Numbered from the stretch's first letter, positions 1 to 8,121 are shown. The stretch: 28,152 nt of DNA from JBBSJV01 sp038256935 (GCA_038256935.1 JBBSJV010000006.1:1-28152); one strand, 5' to 3'. Numbers and translations are program-made. The notes: generated by a model from the letters alone, not told the origin.

Positions 1-477
1 CTGGATGTATCTTGCCACGGTTATTGACGCGTATACTAAAGAAATACTGGGGTTCTCACTTTCCACCAATCACACTTCATCGCTTGTCTGTAACAGCCTT
101 AGTATGGCACTAGGAAAAAGAAGAAAGCCTGTCATATTCCACTCTGATCAAGGAAGTGAATATGCTTCTATGGAATTCAGAAATCTTTTGAATCAATACG
201 GAATCATTCAATCAAACAGCGAGAAATCTAGTCCTTGGCAAAATGGTTTTCAAGAGTCCTTCTATGGTAAGTTCAAACAGGAAATGGGAGCTCATAGAAT
301 CAAGTCATGCTCAAGCTATATGGAAGCGTACAATCTCATAGCTCAAAGGATTGAATATTACAATACTAAGAGAATACATACGAGTATTAGAAACATACCT
401 CAGAAGTACTACCAGCAGTATATCTCACGCCAGAGAAAAGAAGCGGATTAGGTGTCTTAAATTGTTGGAGGTTGACA
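1..477 (+). mobile_element. IS3-family insertion sequence, 3' part
   Basis: The contig begins inside an IS3-family element. Its transposase ends at 451. The 27 bases from 451 to 477 (starting GGTGTCTTAAATTG, ending GGTTGACA) look like the right terminal inverted repeat: they begin at the stop codon and end in CA, as IS3 ends do. The left end lies outside the window, so the inverted repeat and the target duplication cannot be compared. A contig ending in an IS is expected when several copies exist in the genome. The family call is firm; the exact right boundary is inferred. Confidence 0.75.
2..451 (+). CDS. IS3-family transposase OrfB, C-terminal fragment
   Basis: This is the C-terminal half (about 149 residues) of an IS3-type OrfB, a DDE transposase with an rve integrase core. 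The frame is open to the contig edge (codon TGG at 2-4), so the 5' part is missing. Visible motifs are YLATVIDAYTKEILGF, the second catalytic Asp in HSDQGSEY, and the catalytic Glu in SPWQNGFQESFYGKF. The tail has the family's YNTKRIHTSIRNIPQKYY pattern. The first catalytic Asp (W-x-x-D of the core) lies upstream of the contig start. OrfB is normally made as an OrfAB fusion by -1 frameshifting; that part is not present here. The fragment is intact as far as it goes. Confidence 0.9.
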   Translation, partial: WMYLATVIDAYTKEILGFSLSTNHTSSLVCNSLSMALGKRRKPVIFHSDQGSEYASMEFRNLLNQYGIIQSNSEKSSPWQNGFQESFYGKFKQEMGAHRIKSCSSYMEAYNLIAQRIEYYNTKRIHTSIRNIPQKYYQQYISRQRKEAD

Positions 478-931
478 TCTGTATAAATTTTACCGCAATA
501 CTGAAAGAAGTTATCCTTAACTGGAATTTTTAAACTACTTGCATTTTCCCTAAGCCAACCAAGTATTACAAAATTATGGATTTGGTTTACTATATTTGGA
601 TTGCTTTGAAAATAATTAAATTTTTTTTCTATATGTGAATAGTTTTGGTATATATATTCTTTATCTCGATTAAAATCAAACTCTGTGTAGAGTGATTTAG
701 ATCGGTAACCAACTAATAAAAGAGAGATTAAAGTAGTTTTAGAATTCAGAGTGCTGCCTGCAAGATCGGTATTAAAAATGGCTTCTATAAAGTGGTTTTT
801 TAATTGTGACTTAATATATAAAGTTTCAATCTCTATTTTTTTCTATTATTTTCTTTTTCTCTTTCAAAGTATTCTGAAGGGAGGGTAAATTTTTCTTTTA
901 TAAACTCCTTTACTATTCTTACCTTATCCAC
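478..931 (-). pseudogene. Remnant of an unknown gene truncated by the IS3 element
   Basis: The minus strand carries an open frame from a GTG at 931 to the IS edge at 477, about 150 codons, with one break. Reading from 931 gives VDKVRIVKEFIKEKF... and stops at a TAG just after a run of seven A (plus-strand T at 836-842). One extra A there joins it to a long open frame with KIEIETLYIKSQLKNHF, TDLAGSTLNSKTTLISLL and NQIHNFVILGWLREN, which then runs into the IS. A good promoter (957-985) lies 20-25 bases upstream of the GTG, supporting a real former gene. I do not recognise the family. The 3' part should lie beyond the IS, outside this contig. Confidence 0.5.
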
Positions 932-956
932 AAAATAACGATTACTATACTTTACA

Positions 957-985
957 ACAATAAAGTAATTTTACCTTTAAGTCAA
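957..985 (-). promoter_or_regulatory. Promoter of the truncated gene
   Basis: On the minus strand, TTGACT (985-980), a 17-base spacer and TATTGT (962-957) make a sigma70-type promoter. Predicted transcription start is near 950, about 20 bases before the GTG at 931. From 986 to 1176 I see no gene or clear signal. Confidence 0.45.
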
Positions 986-1176
986 TAGATTAGTATTTGA
1001 GTATAAAATAATTAATTTATAAATAGGATTAGAGATAAAAAATAATCTGTACAAGAGCTATAATTACCTAACAAACTGGATAAATCAGACTACATACCTT
1101 CCTGATAATTTTAGAAATTTATTTATTGCTAGTTCAGTCTAATTTGTAATAGATTTAGCTAGAGTAGATATAGCAA

Positions 1177-2166
1177 TTAAAACCATTTGTTAAGATGATT
1201 TATATTCTCAAGTCTAAGGTTGATTACAATAATTACATCTTGTATCTCCTTGGTTTCTGTGTCTACAAAATCAGCGTCATTGGACTCAACTAGCTTTTCC
1301 ATTTTTGCTTGTAACCAATTGATTGTATCGTGTAAACTGGCGTAAACTAGCTCTTCAATACTTTCTATATTCAGTTTTCTTATTTTTTTGTAAGATTCAA
1401 TTATAGCTTTAAATACTTCTGGATCCACTGTTTCTTTACCATCACTTGCCCAATCAAAAGCTACTTGCACTAATTCTACTTCAGGATTAGTATAACCTGA
1501 CCAATCCCAACCAATAGTACAGAAATTTCCATTATCTTGCCAGATCAGATTAGATTTATTGATGTTTCTGTGACTGATAACTTGAGACTGCAAACTCTTT
1601 TCAAATGAAGTGTTAATTTTTTCTAAAATATTTTTGAGGTTATCAATAAAATTTGAAATAATGGTATTATCAATAAATTCAGTTTTTAGTTCAACCCACT
1701 TAGAATAATCAAGAAGGGTAAACTCTACTTTTTTGACTCCTTTAATTTTGATTTTGGCTTTGTGAAGACGGGCAAGTAAATTTCCAATGTATTCAACTTG
1801 GGTAGGAGTTGCGATATGGTCTGTATCAACCACAAATCCCTCAGTCCAGGGATAAATCAAATAATATCTACCTTCATTTTCCATCAAATAACTGCCATGT
1901 TCACTAATTCCACAAATCGAATCTACTTTAAATTCTTGAAATTTACTAGCAATAAATTGGCCTCTGTTTATTAGCTCAATTTGGCTTTCGATGTTTTCAG
2001 GTGGTAGGTTAAACTCTTTGAAGGCGTATTTGTTTCCAGGGGTAGTAACCTTGTAGATCTTGTGTTTGTGAGCAGCATCAATAAGCTCGGGTTCCTTGGT
2101 CGGCTTGTAGATTTCAAAAAGCTTGCAGAGCTTTATCGCCTCTTGATAAGTCATCAAATTAATCAT
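1177..2166 (-). CDS. APH/choline-kinase-like protein lacking catalytic Asp residues (probable pseudokinase)
   Basis: A 329-residue protein with the aminoglycoside phosphotransferase (APH)/choline kinase fold. The N-lobe lysine is in KYAFKEFNL (K50); a hinge-like segment is YYLIYPWTEG. The C-lobe has the Brenner motif region ISHRNINKSNLIW (from H199) and then CTIGWDWSGYTNPE. In active members these read HxDxxxxN and I-D-W-[DE]. Here the catalytic Asp is Asn (N201) and the first metal-binding Asp is Gly (G219), while H199, N206 and D221 remain. Reading frame and length are intact, so this looks like a maintained protein rather than a decayed one. It may bind nucleotide or a ligand without phosphotransfer. 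M5 is an alternative start. It is monocistronic, about 250 bases downstream of the S8 gene. Family sure; lack of activity inferred. Confidence 0.75.
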   Translation of the reverse strand: MINLMTYQEAIKLCKLFEIYKPTKEPELIDAAHKHKIYKVTTPGNKYAFKEFNLPPENIESQIELINRGQFIASKFQEFKVDSICGISEHGSYLMENEGRYYLIYPWTEGFVVDTDHIATPTQVEYIGNLLARLHKAKIKIKGVKKVEFTLLDYSKWVELKTEFIDNTIISNFIDNLKNILEKINTSFEKSLQSQVISHRNINKSNLIWQDNGNFCTIGWDWSGYTNPEVELVQVAFDWASDGKETVDPEVFKAIIESYKKIRKLNIESIEELVYASLHDTINWLQAKMEKLVESNDADFVDTETKEIQDVIIVINLRLENINHLNKWF

Positions 2167-2196
2167 TATGTATTTTCTCTATACCGTCAACGTTAA

Positions 2197-2334
2197 ATAT
2201 AGCTAAACCACACACAACCTAGACACTTGACCAGAAACCTCGCTAGATAGGATAGGCAACTCTTAGTTTTATCTGCTTTGTTGCTCAAACAGTTGTGGTC
2301 TGCGCTGTTTAAGCCGTCTATGGTTTAGCTATAT
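2197..2334. repeat. 138-bp element with perfect 14-bp terminal inverted repeats
   Basis: ATATAGCTAAACCA at 2197-2210 is the exact reverse complement of TGGTTTAGCTATAT at 2321-2334. Between them lie 110 bases without an ORF. Inner segments CACAAC (near 2214) and GTTGTG (near 2291) can also pair. The outer TA may be a target duplication, so this could be a small non-autonomous MITE-like element or a structured RNA. Only one copy is visible here, which limits the call. Confidence 0.45.
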
Positions 2335-2339
2335 AAGAA

Positions 2340-2391
2340 TGACTACCCAGCTTGTTTGAAAATTATTTGTTCAAACTGACTTGAGTAGTCA
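2340..2391. repeat. Nested inverted repeat downstream of the S8 gene
   Basis: TGACTAC (2340-2346) pairs with GTAGTCA (2385-2391), and inside it GTTTGAA (2354-2360) pairs with TTCAAAC (2370-2376). It lies 32 bases after the stop of the minus-strand protease gene, so it may end or protect that transcript. There is no clear T tract on the minus strand, so it is not a standard intrinsic terminator. Confidence 0.45.
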
Positions 2392-2422
2392 CTGTAATCT
2401 AAACTCTATGGCTTGAATTTTT

Positions 2423-5107
2423 TTATAGCTGTTCTGACTCTTCTTGAGTTCTCCCCTCCTTTGGTTCTGTAGCTACTGGCTCTTCTCCTTGGATCGGATT
2501 AATTATTGGAGTGGTTTCTTCTTCTGGAATTGAATAGGTTTCTTTAGATCCCTCAATTACTTTCCAATTGATAGTAAATGAAACTTTTCCAGTAGCACTA
2601 AGACCTCTCTTGTCGCTAACTGTATAGTTTAGTGTAACTGTCTTGATGCCATCTAATGGTTGAAAAATGAAACTGCCATCACTTCGAAGGTAATTAGTAC
2701 CCGTTCCTTCAACTTTTATTACTTGGTATTTTAACTGATCATTCTCTGGATCACTAATTCCAGCTAAGGCCACAATATCTTGAGTAATATTACCTGACTC
2801 GTAGTCTTTGATATCTACACTGACACCTTTATTTTTGATTACAGGGGCAGTGTTAGTTGGTAAGGCCTCATATTTGACTGGTATCTCCAGATAAGTGGTT
2901 AAATACCCATCATCGTAGATATTAAGTCCAAAGCTCTGGGCGGTAGTTGGGATTCTACTAAGTCTAAGTGTGACATCACCAGTTGTGCTAGAAGAATTGA
3001 TTATTTGTACATCTCCTCGACTATTGGTGTAAGTGTAGAATTTTGTACTTGTGTCGTCAGTGATATCTACATAATCATAGATATTGATGTTGTAATCTTT
3101 GTTTATTTCATTAACAATCACTTCTTTCTTGACTGTGGCAACTGGTGCTTTATTTTCCAGTGTAGCAAACTCCACTGATCTTATATACAAACCTTTAGCA
3201 GTATTTGTAGAATCAGCATAGTATTCAAAGTTTACACTAAAATCTCTTCCTTTTGCATACTTGTTGACATAGAATCTTTTGGTTTCAAAACCATCAGTTG
3301 GACACAGTGTTTGCCCGCATATAGTATCAACTGGCTCAAGTGGATCGTTATACTTGTAACCTAGGCTACCATCATCGTTGTAGTTATAGATTGTAGTGTA
3401 GGCATCGAAAATATCAGGGTATACTAGAGTTTCTAGATCCACTCCAAGCTCTTCCATATTCAATTTGTAAGTAATATCGACGTAGCTATGAGTATCACCC
3501 TCATCGTTATTTATCATTTTTGGAGAGGTTAATGTACCACTGCTAAAATTGTAATATTGCTGGCAATCAGAACTGCTTGTGTGCCATACACCAGTCTCAC
3601 TTACACCATCACAACCTGGGTAGTAGGTAAAATCTCCCTCACTCTTCCAATCTAGTTTATCATTTTCAAAGTTCCAAACCGCAGAGTTTGTGTAGTCTTT
3701 TAGAATATCTAGATCAAACGATTTAGTTTCTGTGATCCCGTCGTAAGAAAGTTCAACCTCAATTGGAACTGCAATTCCATTTGCTAAATCAGTTGAACTA
3801 GCCATCTCAAAGTCAAATTGCAAGTATTCACCCATACCAGCTCCTTCTGACTCAGCTTGATCGTTAAAGACGATTAGGTTTTGATTTTGAGCTTTTAATT
3901 TGGCAGTTACTTTCTCAACTGGTTTCCAGGTATTTTCAATTTTTACTTGCAAAACAAATTCTTCTCCAACATTTGCTACAGCATCATTGTTACCCAGTTT
4001 ATCGTCAATAACGATTTTTGGTGAGCCTAAGACTACCTTTTCTTGAAGTGAAAGGGAGTTAGCTAAATTAGCATCCCCGCTTCCAAGGTTACCTTGCAGG
4101 TTAGAATCAAGCTCGGTAAACGGTTTGGTACCAGCTAATAATCTAGATTTTGTTTGAGCCGCTTTTTCCCCAGGGAAATTGGATTTTAATTGGGCCACCA
4201 TACCACTGACAACAGGGGCGGACATTGAGGTACCGCTGCAGTATCCATAACCATCGTTACTTTCTCCATGATTTCTATCTTCACAGGGGTTAGGTTGCCC
4301 AGTTTCTTGACCATCATTATACAAATCACTACCTAAAGGTAGGGTAGAAAGGATGGTTTGTCCTGGAGCGATGATATCAACGGATTTATTAAAAGTGCTA
4401 AAATAAGCCTTTTTACCATTGGCATCAGAAGCTGCTACTGAAATAACATTTTCGTGACTGGATGGATATATATCTTCATTGTAACCAGTGTTTCCAGCCG
4501 ATGCTACAAATAAAACATCTTTGGAATATGCGTAGTCGATAGCTGTCTGCATAGAAGGCATATTCATACTACTTCCCCAACTAGCATTTATGACGTCAGC
4601 ACCGTTATCAACACTATAATACACAGTCTTTAAGCCATCAATAAGGGTACCACCATATTCTCCAAGAAATCTGACTGGCATGATTTTACAATTACCACAG
4701 ACTCCTTGCCCGCCGATTCCATTTTGTTCTGCAGCAATAATACCTGCTACATGAGTTCCATGTCCCCAGCTTCTACTCGCTGGTTCAGGGTTAGTATATT
4801 CTTTTCCAGTAACAAAATCAAACCCAACGACTTTTCCTGTCTCATCTCTAAGGATTTGATTAGCTAAATCTGGGTGAGTAATATCGACGCCATCATCAGT
4901 GATTGCAACAACTACAGTTTTGGAATTTTCATCTCTATATTCTAAGGATTCTGTGTAATCAATATCACTATTTTCTGTAACAGGATCACTAATTGATCCA
5001 ATAGCAATTTCTTTGCCAAAATTATCAAGATGCCATTGATCTTCTTTAAATGGGTCCATTGCAAGAGCTTGTTTTTCTTCCTTTTCTACAATTTCCACTG
5101 GATTCAC
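2423..5107 (-). CDS. Secreted subtilisin-like S8 serine protease, catalytic and C-terminal part
   Basis: Large S8 family peptidase. Counting from the GTG at 5107, catalytic Asp is D71 (AITDDGVDITHPDL), His is H116 (SWGHGTHVAG), Ser is S294 (SGTSMSAPVVSG), and the oxyanion Asn is N206 (VASAGNTG). The catalytic domain covers about residues 25-350. A long C-terminal region follows, including a Cys-containing jelly-roll-like part and cadherin-like repeats (around residue 750-860), ending in an acidic Pro/Glu-rich tail without an LPXTG motif. The same frame stays open upstream to about 5355 and includes the end of a prodomain (TVISAEPNIIYYLDIENRTE), so the GTG is not the true start. Signal peptide and the rest of the prodomain are in the 5287-5694 fragment. 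Joined, the protein would be about 1090 residues. It probably degrades or processes proteins outside the cell. Confidence 0.9.
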   Translation of the reverse strand: MNPVEIVEKEEKQALAMDPFKEDQWHLDNFGKEIAIGSISDPVTENSDIDYTESLEYRDENSKTVVVAITDDGVDITHPDLANQILRDETGKVVGFDFVTGKEYTNPEPASRSWGHGTHVAGIIAAEQNGIGGQGVCGNCKIMPVRFLGEYGGTLIDGLKTVYYSVDNGADVINASWGSSMNMPSMQTAIDYAYSKDVLFVASAGNTGYNEDIYPSSHENVISVAASDANGKKAYFSTFNKSVDIIAPGQTILSTLPLGSDLYNDGQETGQPNPCEDRNHGESNDGYGYCSGTSMSAPVVSGMVAQLKSNFPGEKAAQTKSRLLAGTKPFTELDSNLQGNLGSGDANLANSLSLQEKVVLGSPKIVIDDKLGNNDAVANVGEEFVLQVKIENTWKPVEKVTAKLKAQNQNLIVFNDQAESEGAGMGEYLQFDFEMASSTDLANGIAVPIEVELSYDGITETKSFDLDILKDYTNSAVWNFENDKLDWKSEGDFTYYPGCDGVSETGVWHTSSSDCQQYYNFSSGTLTSPKMINNDEGDTHSYVDITYKLNMEELGVDLETLVYPDIFDAYTTIYNYNDDGSLGYKYNDPLEPVDTICGQTLCPTDGFETKRFYVNKYAKGRDFSVNFEYYADSTNTAKGLYIRSVEFATLENKAPVATVKKEVIVNEINKDYNINIYDYVDITDDTSTKFYTYTNSRGDVQIINSSSTTGDVTLRLSRIPTTAQSFGLNIYDDGYLTTYLEIPVKYEALPTNTAPVIKNKGVSVDIKDYESGNITQDIVALAGISDPENDQLKYQVIKVEGTGTNYLRSDGSFIFQPLDGIKTVTLNYTVSDKRGLSATGKVSFTINWKVIEGSKETYSIPEEETTPIINPIQGEEPVATEPKEGRTQEESEQL

Positions 5108-5286
5108 TGGAGTTTGAGATTCCCCTTGCTCATCCGCTGCTTGAACTTCCTTACCTTCAAGGGCAGGGTTACCTCGAGATAGTTCTGTTCTATTTTCAAT
5201 ATCTAGATAATAAATAATGTTCGGTTCTGCTGAAATAACTGTGCTTCGCTCCTGGGTAAGTTTTAGAAGTGACAGAGTCTGATCAT

Positions 5287-5694
5287 CTAATTTTGCAAGT
5301 GTAGAGGACTCTTTTGCGATACTTCCACTTTTTGCTGACTTTGATTGTTTAAGTCAGTTTGCAAAACTTCAAGAGAATCAGAACTTTGTACAACAATGCT
5401 ACCGGGTTGGTATTTGGAAGTCAAAATTTGCTCTGGTTTAAGGTTTGCATTATTTCCTTTATTATTTAAAACTTCATAAATTTCCGGCTTGATCTGAACT
5501 GACATATCAACGCCTTCTTGAGAGACTTTGGTAAATGGCAGGTTTATTTCAGTTTGGGCTTGAGTTTCAACCGTTCCAGCATTTTGGCCATAAAGAGCAT
5601 ATGCTCCCAGTAGCGATGAAGTAACGATTGTTGTGCTTATAATTGTCGTAAGTAGTTTTTTACGATTCTTAAAGCTATTGTTTGGATTTATCAT
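5287..5694 (-). CDS. Signal peptide and prodomain fragment of the S8 protease (frameshifted)
   Basis: This frame holds the N-terminus of the S8 protease. The likely start is the ATG at 5694 (MINPNNSFKNRKKLL), giving a basic region, a hydrophobic core (TTIISTTIVTSSLLGAYALYG) and a Q/T-rich mature start. Next comes an I9-like prodomain beginning TSKYQPGSIVVQSSDSLEV. The frame ends at TAG (5287) in a short unrelated tail, while the prodomain continues in the adjacent frame. Adding one A to the five-A run (plus-strand T at 5329-5333) restores a single 1090-codon gene. An earlier ATG at 5805 gives an unlikely leader before the signal peptide. It is either a sequence error or a natural inactivating frameshift. 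Confidence 0.75.
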   Translation of the reverse strand: MINPNNSFKNRKKLLTTIISTTIVTSSLLGAYALYGQNAGTVETQAQTEINLPFTKVSQEGVDMSVQIKPEIYEVLNNKGNNANLKPEQILTSKYQPGSIVVQSSDSLEVLQTDLNNQSQQKVEVSQKSPLHLQN

Positions 5695-6043
5695 AAAATT
5701 TAGTTTAACAAAGTACTCTAAAATGACTTTAAATAATTTCCTAACTTGGTTAGCTTTGGTGGTCAAAGTATAAATATGAACAATGACAGTATATGCTTTT
5801 AGCATGGTATTTGTACTATCAATAAAATTGTAATTAAAATGTCTTAATAAGTTTTAGTGCTTTTGAGATATATTTTGTCAAAACAAATATTAGCAATAGT
5901 TTGCAAAGGGACTCTCAAATATTACGCTGAGATTGATAACCTACAGGGCTTGCCCTAGTAAGTGCTGTGTCAATGGTAAGATTTATTTAGTTAAAACACA
6001 TTAATTCCTAGACAAAAACACACCTTTTGCTAAATTCTAAAAT

Positions 6044-6456
6044 ATGCAATCTATTAAAGTAGGTGTGGGGGTTATCATAATTCAAGATAATAAAATATTA
6101 CTTACTGAAAGAATTGGTAGCCACGCTGAAAATACATTTGGCAGTCTTGGAGGGCATCTGGAATACGGTGAAACTCCAACTCAAGCTATACAAAGAGAGG
6201 CTATGGAAGAGCTTGGAATAGAACTTGTAGATTTAGAATTTTTAACTTGTATAAACCTTCTCAAATACAATCGACATGTAATCAATATTACCTTTACTGC
6301 CAAGCAAAATCAGATCAAATAGTCATTCAAGAACCACAAAGAATCGCAAGTACCAGTTGGTATGATTTAAATGATCTACCCTCACCACTTTTTGAGCCAA
6401 CCAGGATCGCTTTGGAGGCTATTAAAAATCAGCAGAGGTTTTTTGAAGTTGACTAA
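6044..6456 (+). CDS. NUDIX hydrolase, frameshifted
   Basis: A small NUDIX hydrolase of about 137 residues when joined. The first frame (6044 to stop at 6322) has VGVGVIIIQDNKILLTER and the NUDIX box GGHLEYGETPTQAIQREAMEELGI, matching G-x5-E-x7-REUxEExGU with all the metal-binding Glu residues. The second frame, ending at 6456, carries the expected C-terminus: EPQRIASTSWYDLNDLP and SPLFEPTRIALEA. One extra A in the four-A run at 6306-6309 joins them as ...TAKQKSDQIVIQEPQ. Members of this group hydrolyse nucleoside diphosphate derivatives such as oxidised nucleotides or ADP-ribose; the substrate is not predictable. TAAAAT directly abuts the ATG, and no Shine-Dalgarno is seen. Confidence 0.75.
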
Positions 6457-6483
6457 GAATAATTAAAATTAAATTTTGATGTA

Positions 6484-6729
6484 GTGGATAAAGAAAATAT
6501 CTTTAAAACAGTAGATAATCAAGTATGCATGGCCTGTATATTAGCTTTTAGTTTAGCTATAATTAGAGGATCATTTCAGCAATATAACCATCAGCTTAGT
6601 CAAGAAATAATAAATCTAGATCTTAGAAATATTGCGGTGCTTGGATCTTTTATTATTTTACTTTCTCGCAAAAATTGGATTAAAATCTATTCTGATAGGG
6701 TATATAATAAAAATCTTAAACCTTTTTAA
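6484..6729 (+). CDS. Small hypothetical membrane protein
   Basis: An 81-codon frame starting at GTG with two hydrophobic segments: ACILAFSLAIIRG near residue 17-29 and NIAVLGSFIILLS near 48-60, followed by a basic tail. I do not recognise it. It starts 27 bases after the NUDIX stop and overlaps the convergent rhomboid gene by 14 bases. No Shine-Dalgarno precedes the GTG. It could be a real small membrane protein or a chance frame; its hydrophobic pattern and position favour the former slightly. Confidence 0.4.
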   Translation: MDKENIFKTVDNQVCMACILAFSLAIIRGSFQQYNHQLSQEIINLDLRNIAVLGSFIILLSRKNWIKIYSDRVYNKNLKPF

Positions 6730-7318
6730 GGCTAAAATACCCAATTAAACTACCACCAATAAACCCTCCTAGGTGAGCAAAGTTATCAATGTTTGGGATA
6801 CTTAGCCCAAGAGCAATATTGATTACTACGTTTATTAAAATTACCTTTATCACTTCTCGTTTTTTGTTCAATACAGCCCAGACAAGCAAGGCTCCCATTA
6901 GTCCAAAAATTGCCCCACTTGATCCGACGCTTAAGTTTTGGTTTTGCATAGTTATAGAAAATATTGAGCCAAGCAGTCCACTTACAAAATATATCCACAA
7001 AAATCTCTTATTGGAATACAACTCCGAGACAATGGGGCCTAGTTGAAATAGAGAAAACATATTGACAGCCAGATGGGTAAGGCCACCATGTAAAAACATA
7101 GAAGTAAGAAGCCTATAAATTTGAAAGTTTTTAAGTACTAGATCTGTATTGTTTCCGCCAAGTGTAAGAAAGAAAAAGTAAGCTTGGCTTTGAGTTAGAT
7201 TTGATGAGCTAGATAAAATTAGACTTAGAATAATAAGCAAAATAAAAACTAGAATATTAATTCCCATTAAGATTTGATAAGGCGCAATTCTCCTTATTTT
7301 ATATTTTCGAAATTTCAT
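6716..7318 (-). CDS. Rhomboid family intramembrane serine protease
   Basis: A 200-residue rhomboid with a short basic cytoplasmic N-terminus and about six membrane helices. Diagnostic parts are the HGGLTHLAVNMFSL loop-helix (the conserved HxxxN), the catalytic Ser in VGSSGAIFGLMGALL (GxSG motif), and the catalytic His in NFAHLGGFIGGSLIGYF. Length fits a minimal bacterial rhomboid core with no extra domain. Rhomboids cleave membrane proteins within or near the transmembrane segment. Possible local substrates are the single-pass surface proteins at 11743-12465 and 15573-16019, but nothing in the sequence ties them to it. It is convergent with the small ORF at 6484. Confidence 0.93.
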   Translation of the reverse strand: MKFRKYKIRRIAPYQILMGINILVFILLIILSLILSSSSNLTQSQAYFFFLTLGGNNTDLVLKNFQIYRLLTSMFLHGGLTHLAVNMFSLFQLGPIVSELYSNKRFLWIYFVSGLLGSIFSITMQNQNLSVGSSGAIFGLMGALLVWAVLNKKREVIKVILINVVINIALGLSIPNIDNFAHLGGFIGGSLIGYFSLKKV

Positions 7319-7459
7319 ATATGGATTTAAACTTTTTAATTATTTTTTAACAAATATCTGACAATTAGCTGTTCTACTTAACCTTTTGCTGACTTTATCT
7401 AACAGCTTATTTTTAAGAAAAAGTTTGCAAACTATTAAAATCAGTTGTTTAATCTCATT

Positions 7460-8029
7460 ATGACCAATATTCCAAAACCTAAACAAATCCCTGATACTGC
7501 AACAAAAGTCTTTTCTGGGGTTATCCACGATGTGTACCATTACCCCCAAGAATTTTTTGATGGCTCTATTCAAACTATGGAAAAAATCGTTCGCCCTGAC
7601 TCTGTGCTGGTGATTCCAGTTCTTCTCAATAGAAATATCTTGATGAGCAGGCAAATACATCCTGGAGGTAATGAGTTTATTAGTTTTTTTGGAGGTAGGG
7701 TTGAAGCTAATGAAGATATTTTGGAGGCAGCAAAAAGAGAGTTAGCTGAGGAATCTGGGCTTGTAAGCTTGCAATGGGAGGAAGTTTATTGTGAAAGTAT
7801 TGCTGGTAATATGATTTCCAATCGGTATTGTTTTATTGCTAACGATTGTGAGTACAAGCTAGAATTAGAACTAGATGCAGGAGAAAAAATTACTACTTTT
7901 GAAATAAAACCTGAGTCGATTTTAGATGCTATGATGGATCAGAAGTGTAGGGAGAAAGATTTTAGAAATTATCTTTTGGAGCTTTACTATAAGGGTTTAT
8001 TTGAGGGATTTGTAAATAAGTTGAGGTGA
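7460..8029 (+). CDS. NUDIX hydrolase, ADP-ribose pyrophosphatase-like
   Basis: About 189 residues from the ATG at 7460 (MTNIPKPKQIPDTATKV); an in-frame ATG at 7445 is possible. The layout is that of ADP-sugar pyrophosphatases: an N-terminal beta region with VIHDVYHYPQ, a core SVLVIPVLLNRNILMSRQ, and the NUDIX box GGRVEANEDILEAAKRELAEESGL with the REL-AEE-SG residues intact. It likely hydrolyses ADP-ribose or a related nucleotide sugar, but substrate choice is inferred from family layout only. It ends at TGA, showing that TGA is not recoded in this genome. It is divergent from the rhomboid gene (141 bases between starts). Confidence 0.85.
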   Translation: MTNIPKPKQIPDTATKVFSGVIHDVYHYPQEFFDGSIQTMEKIVRPDSVLVIPVLLNRNILMSRQIHPGGNEFISFFGGRVEANEDILEAAKRELAEESGLVSLQWEEVYCESIAGNMISNRYCFIANDCEYKLELELDAGEKITTFEIKPESILDAMMDQKCREKDFRNYLLELYYKGLFEGFVNKLR

Positions 8030-8047
8030 TTTTAGCATTGTTTTTTT

Positions 8048-8121
8048 GTCATTCTGAACTCGTTTCAGAATCTTTCCCTCACTTAAATTGTTAAAAGACC
8101 CTGAAATAAATTCAGGGTGAC
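8048..8121. repeat. Palindromic dispersed-repeat element in a convergent gap
   Basis: Two hairpins in tandem: CTGAACTCGTTTCAG (8053-8067) and CCCTGAAATAAATTCAGGG (8099-8117). The outer arms GTCATTCTGAA and TTCAGGGTGAC can also pair with each other to make one long imperfect stem. This matches in style the widespread GTCATnCTGAACTnGTTTCAG palindromic repeats seen in many bacterial genomes (recalled, not searched). It lies between the convergent ends of the NUDIX gene (8029) and the spermidine-synthase-like gene (8207), so it may also act as a two-way terminator. Confidence 0.6.

Noticed and set aside
986..1176. Possible further gene in the AT-rich stretch before the APH-like gene
   Set aside because: No open frame longer than about 20 codons with a plausible start, and no motif, on either strand.
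5300..5350. Programmed -1 frameshift in the S8 gene
   Set aside because: The run is only five A and the codons (CAG CAA AAA GTG) do not form an A-AAA-AAG type slippery heptamer in the right frame; no clear stimulatory stem follows. The same break type recurs in other genes.
5905..5985. THI-box-like sequence (CTGAGA ... ACCT, with GGGCTTGCCC) upstream of the first NUDIX gene, as a TPP riboswitch
   Set aside because: The P4/P5 part (ACCTGA, GGATAAT, CCAGCG) is missing, closing stems are weak, and the downstream gene is not a thiamin gene. A covariance-model search would decide.
7460..8029. Recoded TGA as in Gracilibacteria/Absconditabacteria
   Set aside because: This gene ends naturally at TGA, and conserved proteins in the window show no internal TGA outside the homopolymer breaks.
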